A DNA stretch of 64,000 nucleotides from Cellulophaga sp. L1A9. GTDB taxonomy: Bacteria; Bacteroidota; Bacteroidia; Flavobacteriales; Flavobacteriaceae. The notes under the pieces were generated by a model that made no database searches, was not told the DNA's origin, and worked only from the letters and a program-made list of their open reading frames with translations. Shown piece by piece: positions 9,370 to 17,657 of the stretch. The position numbers were made by a program, and so were the translations under genes. The stretch is from assembly GCF_009797025.1 (NCBI RefSeq), contig NZ_CP047027.1, positions 4,340,001 through 4,404,000 on the forward strand, read 5' to 3'. Every line of letters begins with the position of its first letter. Positions within the stretch are counted from its first letter, which is position 1.

Positions 9370-10092
9370 GTGATTGTTACTTTACGTGTTAATTTAAGAG
9401 ACGGTGGAGAAAAAGGACTTAATAGCGCTTCTAAAATTCCAGTACAAGCAATTTCAAATTATGGAGAACAGCCAATTACTTCTCGTGAAGTCTCTTTTGA
9501 GGAATTGAAAAATGAAGTTGTAAAAGGAATTAATAAGCATTGGAGTAGAGATAAAACTAATTCAAATCAAGTTTCACTAAAAGGAGAGTTATGGAATATC
9601 AAAACGATAGCAGAAATTTCTAAAAATGGAATGGTAGCTCCAGAAATAATTTTTAGTACTAATTCAAAAGTTAAAAGAACAAGAAATTTTATACTATCAA
9701 AGAAATTGTACAATCAAACTGGATATAATTACAACAAGTCATGGACGAACTTTTCAATTAATCATCTAGTTTTTATAAATATGGGGTGGAGTTTTAATAG
9801 TAAATCAACAATTGCTTTAGACTTCCAATTTACACCTGCCCATGATATAGGCCATGAGTTTTTAACCGAATACGGTGGTGGTTTTGGTGATTCATATAAT
9901 CATAAAATTACTGCTACAACTTTAAGTCAAGATACGTTGAGCTCGCAAGGCAATTTTCCAACAAACGGAGAAATAGATTTAATGAAATATTATCAAAATT
10001 ATTTAGAATCAAAATTAGATGTTGGTAGAGTTGTAGCATCAGAAGATGATTTAAAAGGTTTAATCTGGTTATCAAAAATTATAATAGAATGA
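9370..10092 (+). pseudogene. Orphan metallopeptidase toxin domain lacking its PAAR N-terminus
   Basis: The 240 residues align with residues about 306-548 of the PAAR-metallopeptidase at 2788-4434 (VTLRVNLRDGGEKGLNSASK, KHWSRDK, GEIDLMKYYQN, DDLKGLIWLSK). No DUF4280 part is present; stops close the frame near 9323 and only a GTG at 9370 is available as start. The zinc motif reads HDIGH (residues 158-162) instead of HEIGH, so the catalytic glutamate is replaced by aspartate, while the conserved SYxHK histidine remains at 178. It begins almost exactly at the toxin-domain boundary, as expected of a C-terminal toxin cassette moved by recombination. Its stop overlaps the next gene start (ATGA). Confidence 0.7.
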
Positions 10093-10478
10093 ATGTAGCC
10101 CTGAAAATTAAGTTTTTTTTCTTTCTATTGTTTGTTTGTATTAGTTGTAGTACTTATACAATTTTACCTGAAGTAGAATTGCATATAAATAATATTAAAA
10201 ATAAACCATTGTCAGAAGTAGAAATTGGGAGTTACAACCCATATGACTCTACTTATGCAAACTATAACAAATCTGATAGTATGGGAATTATTAAAATTAA
10301 AGGAATAAAATCAAAGCAAGTCTTTATACCATTTGCAGAAAAACCAAACTTTAAGAATCTAGAGTTTAATTTTGTTTTAAAAAAAGAAGGGTATAAAGAT
10401 TATTCGCTTAAACTTTACCCAAATTCCGCTAATTTTCTTACTGATACTATTTATATGGAAGAATTAATTAAAGAATAA
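10089..10478 (+). CDS. Small lipoprotein paired with the orphan toxin domain (candidate immunity)
   Basis: The 129-aa protein has a signal peptide ending LLFVCISC. The mature part is beta-rich (VELHINNIKNKPLSEVEIG ... LNFVLKKEGYKDYSLKL-like segments) and has the same size and position as the lipoprotein at 4440-4850. The two share the pattern of a GYK/KKGF-type motif followed by DTI(Y/F) near the C-terminus. The start codon overlaps the toxin stop by 4 bases, implying translational coupling. It was probably kept as immunity although its toxin is truncated. Confidence 0.55.
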   Translation: MNVALKIKFFFFLLFVCISCSTYTILPEVELHINNIKNKPLSEVEIGSYNPYDSTYANYNKSDSMGIIKIKGIKSKQVFIPFAEKPNFKNLEFNFVLKKEGYKDYSLKLYPNSANFLTDTIYMEELIKE

Positions 10479-10815
10479 TATTCTAAAAATTGATACAATT
10501 TTCTTGAAATCAAAGTAAATTTAATTCAATAAAAAATTATGGCATCTGAAAGTAAAGTTATTGCTAGTATACTATTTCTTATAATTACTTTTCTAGTATG
10601 ATAATAAAGTAATCTTGTCTCGTAAAAACGTCTATCCAGAATGCATTAGGAAAAGAAACAAAATATACTGCTGATGGATTATGAAGTTAAGCCTTTTTAC
10701 TTATTACTTAAAACTACAAAAGCTATTTGAATACATAGCTTTTGTAGTTGTTTCTCACGCTTTAGGGCACCCGTTACGAAGGTCGCGCTAGCGGGGCTAA
10801 AAAAGTTAATCAAAT
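10479..10815. other. Duplication scar, terminator hairpin and REP-like palindrome
   Basis: Bases 10479-10565 closely copy 4808-4890: the end of the first lipoprotein gene (AATTGATACAATTTTCTTGA), its spacer, and the start of the effector gene (ATGGCATCTGAAAGTAAAG at about 10539). The copy then dissolves into sequence without a frame. This shows that the toxin-lipoprotein pair at 9370-10478 came from a duplicate of the island at 2788-5700. Around 10708-10796 lies a hairpin plus REP-like palindrome. No gene is supported in the rest. Confidence 0.65.
10708..10796. terminator. Hairpin terminator plus REP-like palindrome, copy 2
   Basis: ACTACAAAAGCTAT pairs with ATAGCTTTTGTAGT around a short loop and is followed by T-rich sequence. 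It lies between convergent genes (plus strand ending 10478, minus strand ending 10816), so it can serve both. The adjoining CACCCGTTACGAAGGTCGCG is a degenerate form of the REP-like palindrome. Confidence 0.55.
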
Positions 10816-11784
10816 TTACTCATCATCAATCGAAGTAATTAAAGAATTCATACGAACGATTTCAAAAACATTCTTCCCAGATGGTATATGTAATAAAACA
10901 TAATTTGTATATAATTTCTTGGTTTCCCTGTCTTCCGCAACTAAAACACCTTGACCTTCATATTTTCCAATTCTTTCGAGAGAGACAACTCTACCATCAC
11001 CTAATATTCTCATTGTACAAGGTTCTAAAGGCAACATATTATTTTCAAACTTATCGAATGTAGCAATTAAATTTCTTTCATAATCTGAGATTTGCGATGG
11101 GTTAAAATAACTTGCGCTGTAAAATTCTGTATTCCGAAATTCTAATTCTTTCATAAAATCATTTGAATTTCCCGCATTTAATAAATTCCTTAATTTTTCA
11201 AATTTATTGATTACCATTTTTTCTAATTCTTTTTTTTCAAAAAGTCTTAAATCTTTAGAATCTTTCCACCCCTTGAGTTGAAAAGGAACTTCTGCGTCAA
11301 AACTCCATTCAGTCTCTATGTAGGGCACAGCGTAATTAATCTTTGGAAATTTCAAATCTTTTACTAATTGTAGCTTGCCATCATTTACACTTTCGTCTTT
11401 AAGATATATACGAAGCTTATCATCTATTAAAGCAAGATCTTCAGGTTTAATCTTTCCACCATTTTCTACAAATGGATGAACAACTTTTAACTTTATTTTT
11501 TGTTCACCATTTTTAAGAATGAACTGATTTAATTGATCAGGACCATCCATTCCTGTATCCATATTTTTCTCTACAATTACATCATTTAAAAGTATTTCAA
11601 AAGGCATATTTAACTCATAGTAAAGAGAATATTCTTTCCTATCAGTGGAACTTGTTTGTTGAGCGTGCATGCCTAATTCATTCTTATTTTCAAATTTACA
11701 AGAGAGTAGTGCAAAAAATATTAATATAATAATGTACTTAAATTTCACCTGAGAATTCATTAAAGGTTTATCTGAATTATTCAA
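10816..11784 (-). CDS. Array lipoprotein, diverged member (candidate immunity)
   Basis: The 322-aa protein has a lipobox ending FFALLSC. ATG at 11760 (MNSQVKFKYIIIL) gives a more usual signal peptide than the ATG at 11784. The mature protein keeps the array signature in weaker form: ILLNDVIVEKN, FILKNGEQKIKLKV, a central FDAEVPFQLKGW and a C-terminal MRILGDGRVVSLERIG. It is the last gene of the minus-strand array and converges on the plus-strand cargo island. The inferred role is an envelope immunity lipoprotein; the cognate effector is unknown. Confidence 0.6.
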   Translation of the reverse strand: MNNSDKPLMNSQVKFKYIIILIFFALLSCKFENKNELGMHAQQTSSTDRKEYSLYYELNMPFEILLNDVIVEKNMDTGMDGPDQLNQFILKNGEQKIKLKVVHPFVENGGKIKPEDLALIDDKLRIYLKDESVNDGKLQLVKDLKFPKINYAVPYIETEWSFDAEVPFQLKGWKDSKDLRLFEKKELEKMVINKFEKLRNLLNAGNSNDFMKELEFRNTEFYSASYFNPSQISDYERNLIATFDKFENNMLPLEPCTMRILGDGRVVSLERIGKYEGQGVLVAEDRETKKLYTNYVLLHIPSGKNVFEIVRMNSLITSIDDE

Positions 11785-11863
11785 CTTTCTAATTTTCTAA
11801 AAGACGATGAATTTCGATTATTATGAACGGACGCAAATTAAAGGGAGTAACAATAATAGTTTT

Positions 11864-12388
11864 TTAATTCCCTCCATAAGCTTCATTAATTTCACGGTAT
11901 CTATTACTTTCAAGACTTAATGTACATCTAAAATTTTGTTCTTCAAGATAACCTGGAATATGGATGATATACCAAAACATCTTTTCACTTTTCCATGTAT
12001 AATTAGTATCTCCATCTTCCTTTAAAATATTAGGAGTTCCAAACTGAATGGTTAAACTATCACTCAAGGTATTAAAATTTTCCCTACCATTAATCTCTAT
12101 CGTAACAAGGCCAAGATCTTCATCAAAATAGGTTGTTCTTAAATTTTGGATTGGGATGTCTAAAATTTTGAGTTTAGGAATAGAATCAACAGGGTAAAAA
12201 TAACTTGTGGATATAAATTCACCATAATCTGACTCCGAAGATGCTGTATCATTTAAATAGTATTGTATAGCCTCTGGATTTTTATCCGTGATAATTTCAG
12301 CGATGTCTAATCCTCTATCAATGTCTTGACAATTAACTAGGGATAATCCCAAAAGGGATATTGTAATTAAAATATAAATATGTTTCAT
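11864..12388 (-). CDS. Lipoprotein of unknown function, 174 aa
   Basis: A signal peptide ends GLSLVNC. The mature domain contains SDSLTIQFGTPNIL and YTWKSEKMFWYIIHIP, a layout also seen in the gene just upstream (LLHKALLDKFNKPNYF, YSVWENEITNNLYLF). The two may therefore be distant relatives of one small alpha/beta family. The stop lies about 80 bp before the next gene and the start is 8 bp after the upstream stop, so the two are co-transcribed. It does not carry the signature of the large array lipoproteins. A second type of immunity protein is possible. Confidence 0.55.
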   Translation of the reverse strand: MKHIYILITISLLGLSLVNCQDIDRGLDIAEIITDKNPEAIQYYLNDTASSESDYGEFISTSYFYPVDSIPKLKILDIPIQNLRTTYFDEDLGLVTIEINGRENFNTLSDSLTIQFGTPNILKEDGDTNYTWKSEKMFWYIIHIPGYLEEQNFRCTLSLESNRYREINEAYGGN

Positions 12389-12396
12389 AGGAATTA

Positions 12397-13092
12397 TTAG
12401 TGTTTAATTGGGTTTGATATGGCTTCTAAATATCTTGATATTCCCTCTTCATCTTCGTTCTTAGCAAACTCTTCATAACTGTACTCTTTTCCTTCAAGTT
12501 TTCTCTGTTTCAAGTATTCTTTATAGTAACTATATGCCGCGTTAGTAAACTTCTTTACTAAAATTTGATCATTCATATCTATAATATATAAAACACCTTT
12601 TTCTTTGTTATCTGCGCTACTTGAAGGACCATAATTATGTTCAAATAAATAAAGATTATTTGTTATTTCATTTTCCCAGACACTATAGCTAGCAAAAGAT
12701 TTACTATTGAAATAATTTGGTTTGTTAAATTTATCTAATAAAGCTTTGTGTAATAGTTTGGTTTTTTCTGTGTCAAATGTTTTTAATGTAATTGAGGTGA
12801 TTTGTTGATCTATATTATTTAGATAAAATAAAACGTCATTGGTGTTTGGTCCTTGTTTTTCTTGCGAGCCGTTACTAATTTTTTCATTATTGGCAATTAA
12901 TAAATTTGGGTCTGAAGATCTGTACGTATTATAGTCTGGATAAGTATCATATTCTCGGGTCTTATAACTTTCATTTAGTAGTACATCTTTATCTACGGGT
13001 AATTTTATATCTAGCAAATCCATTTTAGTTTGCGAATTACAAGAACTTACTAATAAGCTTATTAGAATTATTGAAATAGTTATTTTTTTCAT
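12397..13092 (-). CDS. Lipoprotein of unknown function, 231 aa
   Basis: A signal peptide ends LISLLVSSC. The mature protein is polar, with a central domain (DVLFYLNNIDQQITSITLK ... YIIDMNDQILVKKF) and a charged C-terminal helix ending in PIKH. It shares a KF-x-x-PN plus tryptophan pattern with the 174-aa lipoprotein downstream, which starts 8 bp after this stop. Upstream, 30 bp away, is the chimeric pseudogene at 13123-13498. I do not recognise the family; membership of the immunity array is inferred from position and lipidation. Confidence 0.55.
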   Translation of the reverse strand: MKKITISIILISLLVSSCNSQTKMDLLDIKLPVDKDVLLNESYKTREYDTYPDYNTYRSSDPNLLIANNEKISNGSQEKQGPNTNDVLFYLNNIDQQITSITLKTFDTEKTKLLHKALLDKFNKPNYFNSKSFASYSVWENEITNNLYLFEHNYGPSSSADNKEKGVLYIIDMNDQILVKKFTNAAYSYYKEYLKQRKLEGKEYSYEEFAKNEDEEGISRYLEAISNPIKH

Positions 13093-13122
13093 CGATTATG
13101 GGTTATTTATCTTAAGACAAAA

Positions 13123-13498
13123 TTAAAGTATTTGTAAGTTTTCTTAGGTTAATGGTTTTCCTTTAGGAAGGTAAAAATACAGAGATAAAGAATCAACTAT
13201 TATAAGATCTCCTTCATCATACTAGTAATAAAGAGCAGGCTTACCTCTTAATCTAGGATCTTGCGGTGTTGTTATTGAGTACCGCAGAATTACTATTCTA
13301 TTCTCGAAATAAAATTCCATTTAATAGCCTTCCAAAGGCTGAATTTCTTTGTCTTTCAGTACCTTATTTTTGTAATTATCAAATATTTCTTGAATATCCG
13401 GTTGTTTTAAGGCCTTTTGGTTGTTGTGCACATCCCAAAAGCGTAAAAAAACCTGCTGTTAGTACTACTAATTTGTCTAATAATCTCATCCTTATCAT
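13123..13498 (-). pseudogene. Chimeric relic of array lipoproteins
   Basis: The start (MIRMRLLDKLVVLTAGFF ... LGCAQQPK) is the signal peptide of the B-type array lipoproteins. After about 35 residues the sequence jumps to the last third of the lipoprotein at 23889-24938: IQEIFDNYKNKVLKDKEIQP, MEFYFENRIVILRYSI, DPRLRGKPALYY and FYLPKGKPLT, ending at the equivalent ENLQIL stop. The join changes frame, and further in-frame stops occur, for example before MEFYF and after ALYY. It is a deletion-recombination product between array members and is not a functional gene. Confidence 0.75.
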
Positions 13499-13834
13499 TG
13501 AAAAATTAAATATACTGAAAATATATTCTCCATTAGTATTAGTTTTTAAGTAACACCTTTCTAATTCCTATTAATTTTAAGAATCTACTCGTGCCACATC
13601 TATAATCGCAGAACCTGGCGCGCTTTTGTAAAGCGTGATTAATTATTTTCTATTTAAAATTACCATAGAAGATGTACTTTAACCGCAGAAATTTCTAGAG
13701 TGCACTCATTACAAACGAGCTTTAGCTCGGGCTTATAAGGTAGTAGAATACCATAAAGATTACGACCGAATTGTTCCTTTAATTCACAGAAATATTTAAA
13801 TTTTAACCTTAAATATAGAATTTAAGATTACATA
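13499..13834. repeat. 336-bp intergenic repeat, copy 1 (leader plus spacer)
   Basis: Nearly identical to 17322-17657, which is also 336 bp, and in its last 255 bp or so to 21044-21295. It contains the conserved upstream leader of the MIRMRLL genes, a REP-like palindrome at 13701-13720, and a short plus-strand frame ending KVVEYHKDYDRIVPLIHRNI at 13799 that is kept in all three copies. It holds no supported gene. It forms the 3'-flanking part of the 2.5-kb duplicated cassette. Confidence 0.7.
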
Positions 13835-14884
13835 TTAACGTGCATACTCAAAATTAAACTCTCCCTTTTTGTGTTTATCTTTAGGAATAGATAAAGTTAT
13901 GCCCTGAAAAAGAACTTTTTTTCTATTATCCTTGTTTGTAAATAAAAAATAAAAAGCGGACGTCCTATTTAAGCGTGGGTCAAGATCCGGTTTTTCGAAA
14001 ATAGAAGGGTGCCATAGTCTTACAATTCTTCCATCTCCAAAAAATTGTATTTTATAGTCTTTGATTGGTTGAAAATCTTTGTTATCTATTAAAATTGGTT
14101 TATAAATTTCCTGAACCATCTCTTTAATATAGGCGATATCTCGATATTCATTGACCGCTAATCGTTCAAACATGGGGTATTGCATAGTCATGATACTCGC
14201 CGCATCGTTAGCTTTGTAAAGCTGTTGTATTTCTTTGTAATAATTTACTATAGCCAATTCTAATTTTTCTTGATCTAGTTTTCGTAGATCAATAGCATTT
14301 GTCCAACCTTCAATTTCATATGGCACTTGAGCATCAAATGTAAAAGTATACTCATAATAAGGAAGACCAGAACCCACAAACTTATCAGTGTTTTTGTCCT
14401 TTTTGCTTTCATGTCTCAGGATTAATTTTTCGTCATCTACAATACTTTTATAGGTATTTATATCATCTACCCTAATCACTTCTATAGTAATTTCGGTATT
14501 ATCCAATAAGGTAGTTACGTTTTCACCTTCGCCATATTCCTCCTTGATTAGATCCCCAATGGGATACAACCTATAAGTAACTTTTTGAGGACCCGATTTT
14601 AAAATAGATGAATTAATAGCTTTAGCGGTAGCATATTGCTTTAAGCTATAATTTCTATCTACAAGTCTATCATTTACCAAGACCTCATAAATACAATTTA
14701 ATTGGTTAAAACGTAAATAATACATCGGTTCTTGAGGATAGTGTTTAACTTTGGCGGCAATACTATCTACATATTGATCTAAATTGAAATTTTTTGTCAT
14801 TTTATTATTGTTTTGCGCACAACTAAACAGACTTAAAAGCGCCACTAGAAAAACAAATTCATATTTCATAAGGTTAAAGCTCAT
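13835..14884 (-). CDS. Array lipoprotein type A, copy 1 (candidate immunity)
   Basis: The 349-aa protein has a lipobox ending LLSLFSC (ATG alternatives at MSFNLMKY and MKYEFVF). It carries the family signature CIYEVLVNDRLVDRNYSL, SSILKSGPQKVTYRLYPIGD, a central FDAQVPYEIEGW and a C-terminal YKIQFFGDGRIVRLWHPS. It is nearly identical to copy 3 (21296-22345), while copy 2 (17658-18707) differs mainly in the last 130 residues. It sits 56 bp downstream of a type B gene, and the same spacing holds in all three cassettes. The inferred role is an envelope immunity protein of the effector family at 24955-28026. Confidence 0.65.
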   Translation of the reverse strand: MSFNLMKYEFVFLVALLSLFSCAQNNNKMTKNFNLDQYVDSIAAKVKHYPQEPMYYLRFNQLNCIYEVLVNDRLVDRNYSLKQYATAKAINSSILKSGPQKVTYRLYPIGDLIKEEYGEGENVTTLLDNTEITIEVIRVDDINTYKSIVDDEKLILRHESKKDKNTDKFVGSGLPYYEYTFTFDAQVPYEIEGWTNAIDLRKLDQEKLELAIVNYYKEIQQLYKANDAASIMTMQYPMFERLAVNEYRDIAYIKEMVQEIYKPILIDNKDFQPIKDYKIQFFGDGRIVRLWHPSIFEKPDLDPRLNRTSAFYFLFTNKDNRKKVLFQGITLSIPKDKHKKGEFNFEYAR

Positions 14885-14940
14885 CTTTATAAAAGCATTT
14901 TCAAAATAGAAATAGCGTTCGGCAAAATTTAAATCTTAGG

Positions 14941-16002
14941 CTAAGACATTATTAATGTAAATTCTTTTTTACTAAATCCTTTTTTAGGAGCATAGAGGTA
15001 GAGACCAAAAAATATTCCATACTCTACTCCATTTTCTAAGGTTTGTACCCAAGCTGCACACTTGTTTCTATAATATAGGTCTTCTATAGTCTTAAGGCGT
15101 AAAAAAGCCACCCCACTATGTGCATAAAAGACCAATTCATAATCTTTAATTGATTGCGGCTTAACTGTAGGGTCATTGAGCAACTCCAACTCTTCGTCCC
15201 ACATTTCCTGTATTTCTTCCTTACTTTTATAATAGGCTTGCGCTTGTACATAAAAAGATTGGTAATATTTTTGCGCAATAAAATCTTTATTACCTCTTTT
15301 ATATTCCTTTAAAAAGGTTTTATAATAGTCTAGCATTTTCTGCTCCAAAACATCTTGGTCTACAGTACTTAGGTCCGCAGCATCTCCCCAAGAGTTTTCA
15401 CTAAGGTCATACGGTACTTTTGCATAAAACTCAAACGTATATTCATAAAAAGGAAGACCGGTACCTGCAAATACTTCTCCATTTGCATCTGTAGTAGGGC
15501 TTTTGTGTTCCAATACTTCCAATTCATCGTTTAAACCCATAGCTCCTTGTTTGTCTAGCTGTATAACCTTAATGCTTACATTAGAAGCATCTCCTAATTG
15601 GGTTATGGTTTCCCCGTATTCATACTCTTCTTTGCTCAAATCGCCCACAGGGTACATACGTACCGTAACGGTTTGGGTTCCTGATTTTAAGATTGAACCA
15701 TTTATTCGCAAAGGGCTTGCCAAATTTGAGAGTTCATAGCTTTTATACACCGGCATATCGTTTACCAATACTTCAATAATACAATTTTCCTTTCCTATCC
15801 TTAAATAGTATAAAGGTTCTTCGTCAAAATGCTTTATTTTGGCACTAATGGCCGCTACCATGTTTTCTGAGTTAATCTCTTCTACAGCTGTGGGTAGGGC
15901 AGTGATTGCTTTAGAACCTTTTGGTTGTTGGGCACATCCCATAAACGTAAAAAAACCTACTGTTAATAGTACTAATTTGTTTAATAATCTCATCCTTATC
16001 AT
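14941..16002 (-). CDS. Array lipoprotein type B, copy 1 (candidate immunity)
   Basis: The 353-aa protein has a signal peptide MIRMRLLNKLVLLTVGFF ending FMGC. The family signature is clear: CIIEVLVNDMPVYKSYEL, SILKSGTQTVTVRMYPVGDL, a central FYAKVPYDLSENSWGDAADL and a C-terminal YELVFYAHSGVAFLRLK. It is almost identical to copy 2 (18764-19825). It is the first gene of an A-B cassette and is probably co-transcribed with the type A gene 56 bp downstream. It is preceded by a leader conserved before all MIRMRLL genes. Confidence 0.65.
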   Translation of the reverse strand: MIRMRLLNKLVLLTVGFFTFMGCAQQPKGSKAITALPTAVEEINSENMVAAISAKIKHFDEEPLYYLRIGKENCIIEVLVNDMPVYKSYELSNLASPLRINGSILKSGTQTVTVRMYPVGDLSKEEYEYGETITQLGDASNVSIKVIQLDKQGAMGLNDELEVLEHKSPTTDANGEVFAGTGLPFYEYTFEFYAKVPYDLSENSWGDAADLSTVDQDVLEQKMLDYYKTFLKEYKRGNKDFIAQKYYQSFYVQAQAYYKSKEEIQEMWDEELELLNDPTVKPQSIKDYELVFYAHSGVAFLRLKTIEDLYYRNKCAAWVQTLENGVEYGIFFGLYLYAPKKGFSKKEFTLIMS

Positions 16003-16397
16003 TGAAAAACTAAATATACTGAAAATATATTCTCCACTATAGCTCGTCTACAAGTAATAGCTTTTTAATTCCCATAATTTGTAATAACCAGTATTGACAA
16101 TACAAGGTGTTATATGATCTTTTGTAAAATTCTTAATTCTACCATTGTACTATTTAGCAGGTTATATTTAATAAACCAGAAATAGTGGTATGGAGTAGTT
16201 ACTGTATTATATCAGCATAACTCAATAGGTTTGTATGAAAATACAGTGATTAATGTATGTAGATAATTTAAAAACACAAAAGCTATCTAATTAAATAGAT
16301 AGCTCTTATGTTTTAGCTTTTTTTATCTTGTAATATACCTGCTGCATTAAAGGCTAACAGAGGGTCCAAAAATAATAAGAACTATTAAAATTTATAG
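16003..16397. other. Intergenic region with conserved leader and hairpin terminator
   Basis: Next to the type B gene lies the conserved leader (about 16003-16043) shared with 13499, 17322, 19826 and 23464. Further on, 16272-16316 holds a hairpin (AGCTATCTA ... TAGATAGCT) followed by T-rich sequence. This lies just beyond the stop-side neighbour of the array and fits a terminator for the gene at 16398-17321 or a spacer relic. No coding frame is supported. Confidence 0.5.
16272..16316. terminator. Hairpin terminator, copy 3
   Basis: AAGCTATCTA and TAGATAGCT pair across a short A/T loop, with T-rich sequence following. It is the same hairpin type as at 1722, 10708, 20098 and 23737, but without the adjoining REP-like palindrome. 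Confidence 0.5.
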
Positions 16398-17321
16398 CTA
16401 CCAAACATGCCATTCTCCTGTGTCTTTATTTTTAAATAAATATACTGGTTGCCAACCTATAGGTTCTCCAGTATCTTTATCTGCCCACCAAATTGCGGAG
16501 TCGTTATCAATAGTATTAAGTAAAGTAACAATTTTACCATTACCGTATAATTGAAGTTTATAATTTTCTAAAGGTTGTAAAATTTCATTAGGAACTTCTG
16601 AAGGCTTTTTGGATATTTCATTTATCCTTTGTTGTGGCATATAAACTTGTACATGAAAACGTTGAAGGTTTTCAATAAAGAATTTTTCATCATGTACATT
16701 ATTTTTAATTAGAGAATGTCTTAGCTCAAATAATTGACTTACTTCAGCAAGTAATTTGTCCTTATCCATTTTAGATAAATCTAATGCATACTTATCTAAT
16801 ATATCTAATTTGTAGGGTACCTTTGCTTCAAAAACAGTATCAAATATAAATAAGGGTAGATCTTCTTCAATAGAAGGCATTTCCCAATCCCATAACGTAA
16901 TACTGCCGCCATAATCATTTTCTTTATCTGTCATGTCAGGATACATCATTAAGCGCAATTGTAAATTTGCCTTTTTACTTAACACGTCTCCATTGAGGGG
17001 TAATACTTTGACTGATAATGACTGTTTTCCGCTTTTCAAAATCCTTAGATTCAGAGGTTTACGAATAGAGTAGCTTGAGTAAGGATCAAAAAATCTAGCC
17101 GTATTTAAATCATTCGTTTTAATTTCATAATGACAGTTTTGATTATTTATTTGCAAGTAATACCCAGGTCGTGAATCATCAAGAAATTTATAGTTCCTTA
17201 ATTCTTTGGCGATTAGACTATTATCTGTTTTAGGGTCTTTTGGTTGTTGTGCACATCCCAAAAACGTAAAAATTCCCATTGTTAGTACTACTAATTTGTT
17301 TAATAATCTCATCCTTATCAT
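16398..17321 (-). CDS. Array lipoprotein with type B signal peptide and diverged body (candidate immunity)
   Basis: The 307-aa protein shares the signal peptide of the type B genes almost exactly (MIRMRLLNKLVVLTMG, lipobox FLGC, then AQQPK). Its body is much more diverged: CHYEIKTNDLNTARF, LRILKSGKQSLSVKVLPL, FEAKVPYKLDI and YKLQLYGNGKIVTLLN. It therefore joins a conserved leader and signal to another specificity. It lies between cassette copies 1 and 2 and probably entered the array, or was assembled there, through the shared leader. Confidence 0.6.
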   Translation of the reverse strand: MIRMRLLNKLVVLTMGIFTFLGCAQQPKDPKTDNSLIAKELRNYKFLDDSRPGYYLQINNQNCHYEIKTNDLNTARFFDPYSSYSIRKPLNLRILKSGKQSLSVKVLPLNGDVLSKKANLQLRLMMYPDMTDKENDYGGSITLWDWEMPSIEEDLPLFIFDTVFEAKVPYKLDILDKYALDLSKMDKDKLLAEVSQLFELRHSLIKNNVHDEKFFIENLQRFHVQVYMPQQRINEISKKPSEVPNEILQPLENYKLQLYGNGKIVTLLNTIDNDSAIWWADKDTGEPIGWQPVYLFKNKDTGEWHVW

Positions 17322-17657
17322 TGAAAAATTAAATATACTGAAAATATATTCTCCATTAGTATTCGTTTTTAAGTAACACCTTTCTAATTCCTATTAATTT
17401 TAAGAATCTACTCTTGCCACATCTATAATCGCAGAACCTGGCGCGCTTTTGTAAAGCGTGACTAAATGTTTTTCTATTTAAAATTACCATAGAGGATGTA
17501 CTTTAACCGAAGAAATTTCTAGAGTGCACTCATTACAAACGAGCTTTATCTCGGGCTTATAAGGTAGTAGAATACCATAAAGATTACGACCGAATTGTTC
17601 CTTTAATTCACAGAAATATTTAAATTTTAACCTTAAAATAGAATTTAATTTTACATA
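17322..17657. repeat. 336-bp intergenic repeat, copy 2
   Basis: Same length and near-identical sequence to 13499-13834, including leader, REP-like palindrome (about 17525-17545) and the conserved short plus-strand frame. With the following two genes it makes a direct repeat of 2504 bp (13499-16002 against 17322-19825). No gene is supported inside it. Confidence 0.7.

Noticed and set aside
13266..13553. Plus-strand 95-codon frame beside the array
   Set aside because: It is antisense to the chimeric lipoprotein relic and its leader, and has no features of its own.
15084..15278. Extra minus-strand frames inside the type B lipoprotein genes (also 18907-19101)
   Set aside because: They lie in an alternative frame within well-supported genes and recur only because the genes are duplicated.
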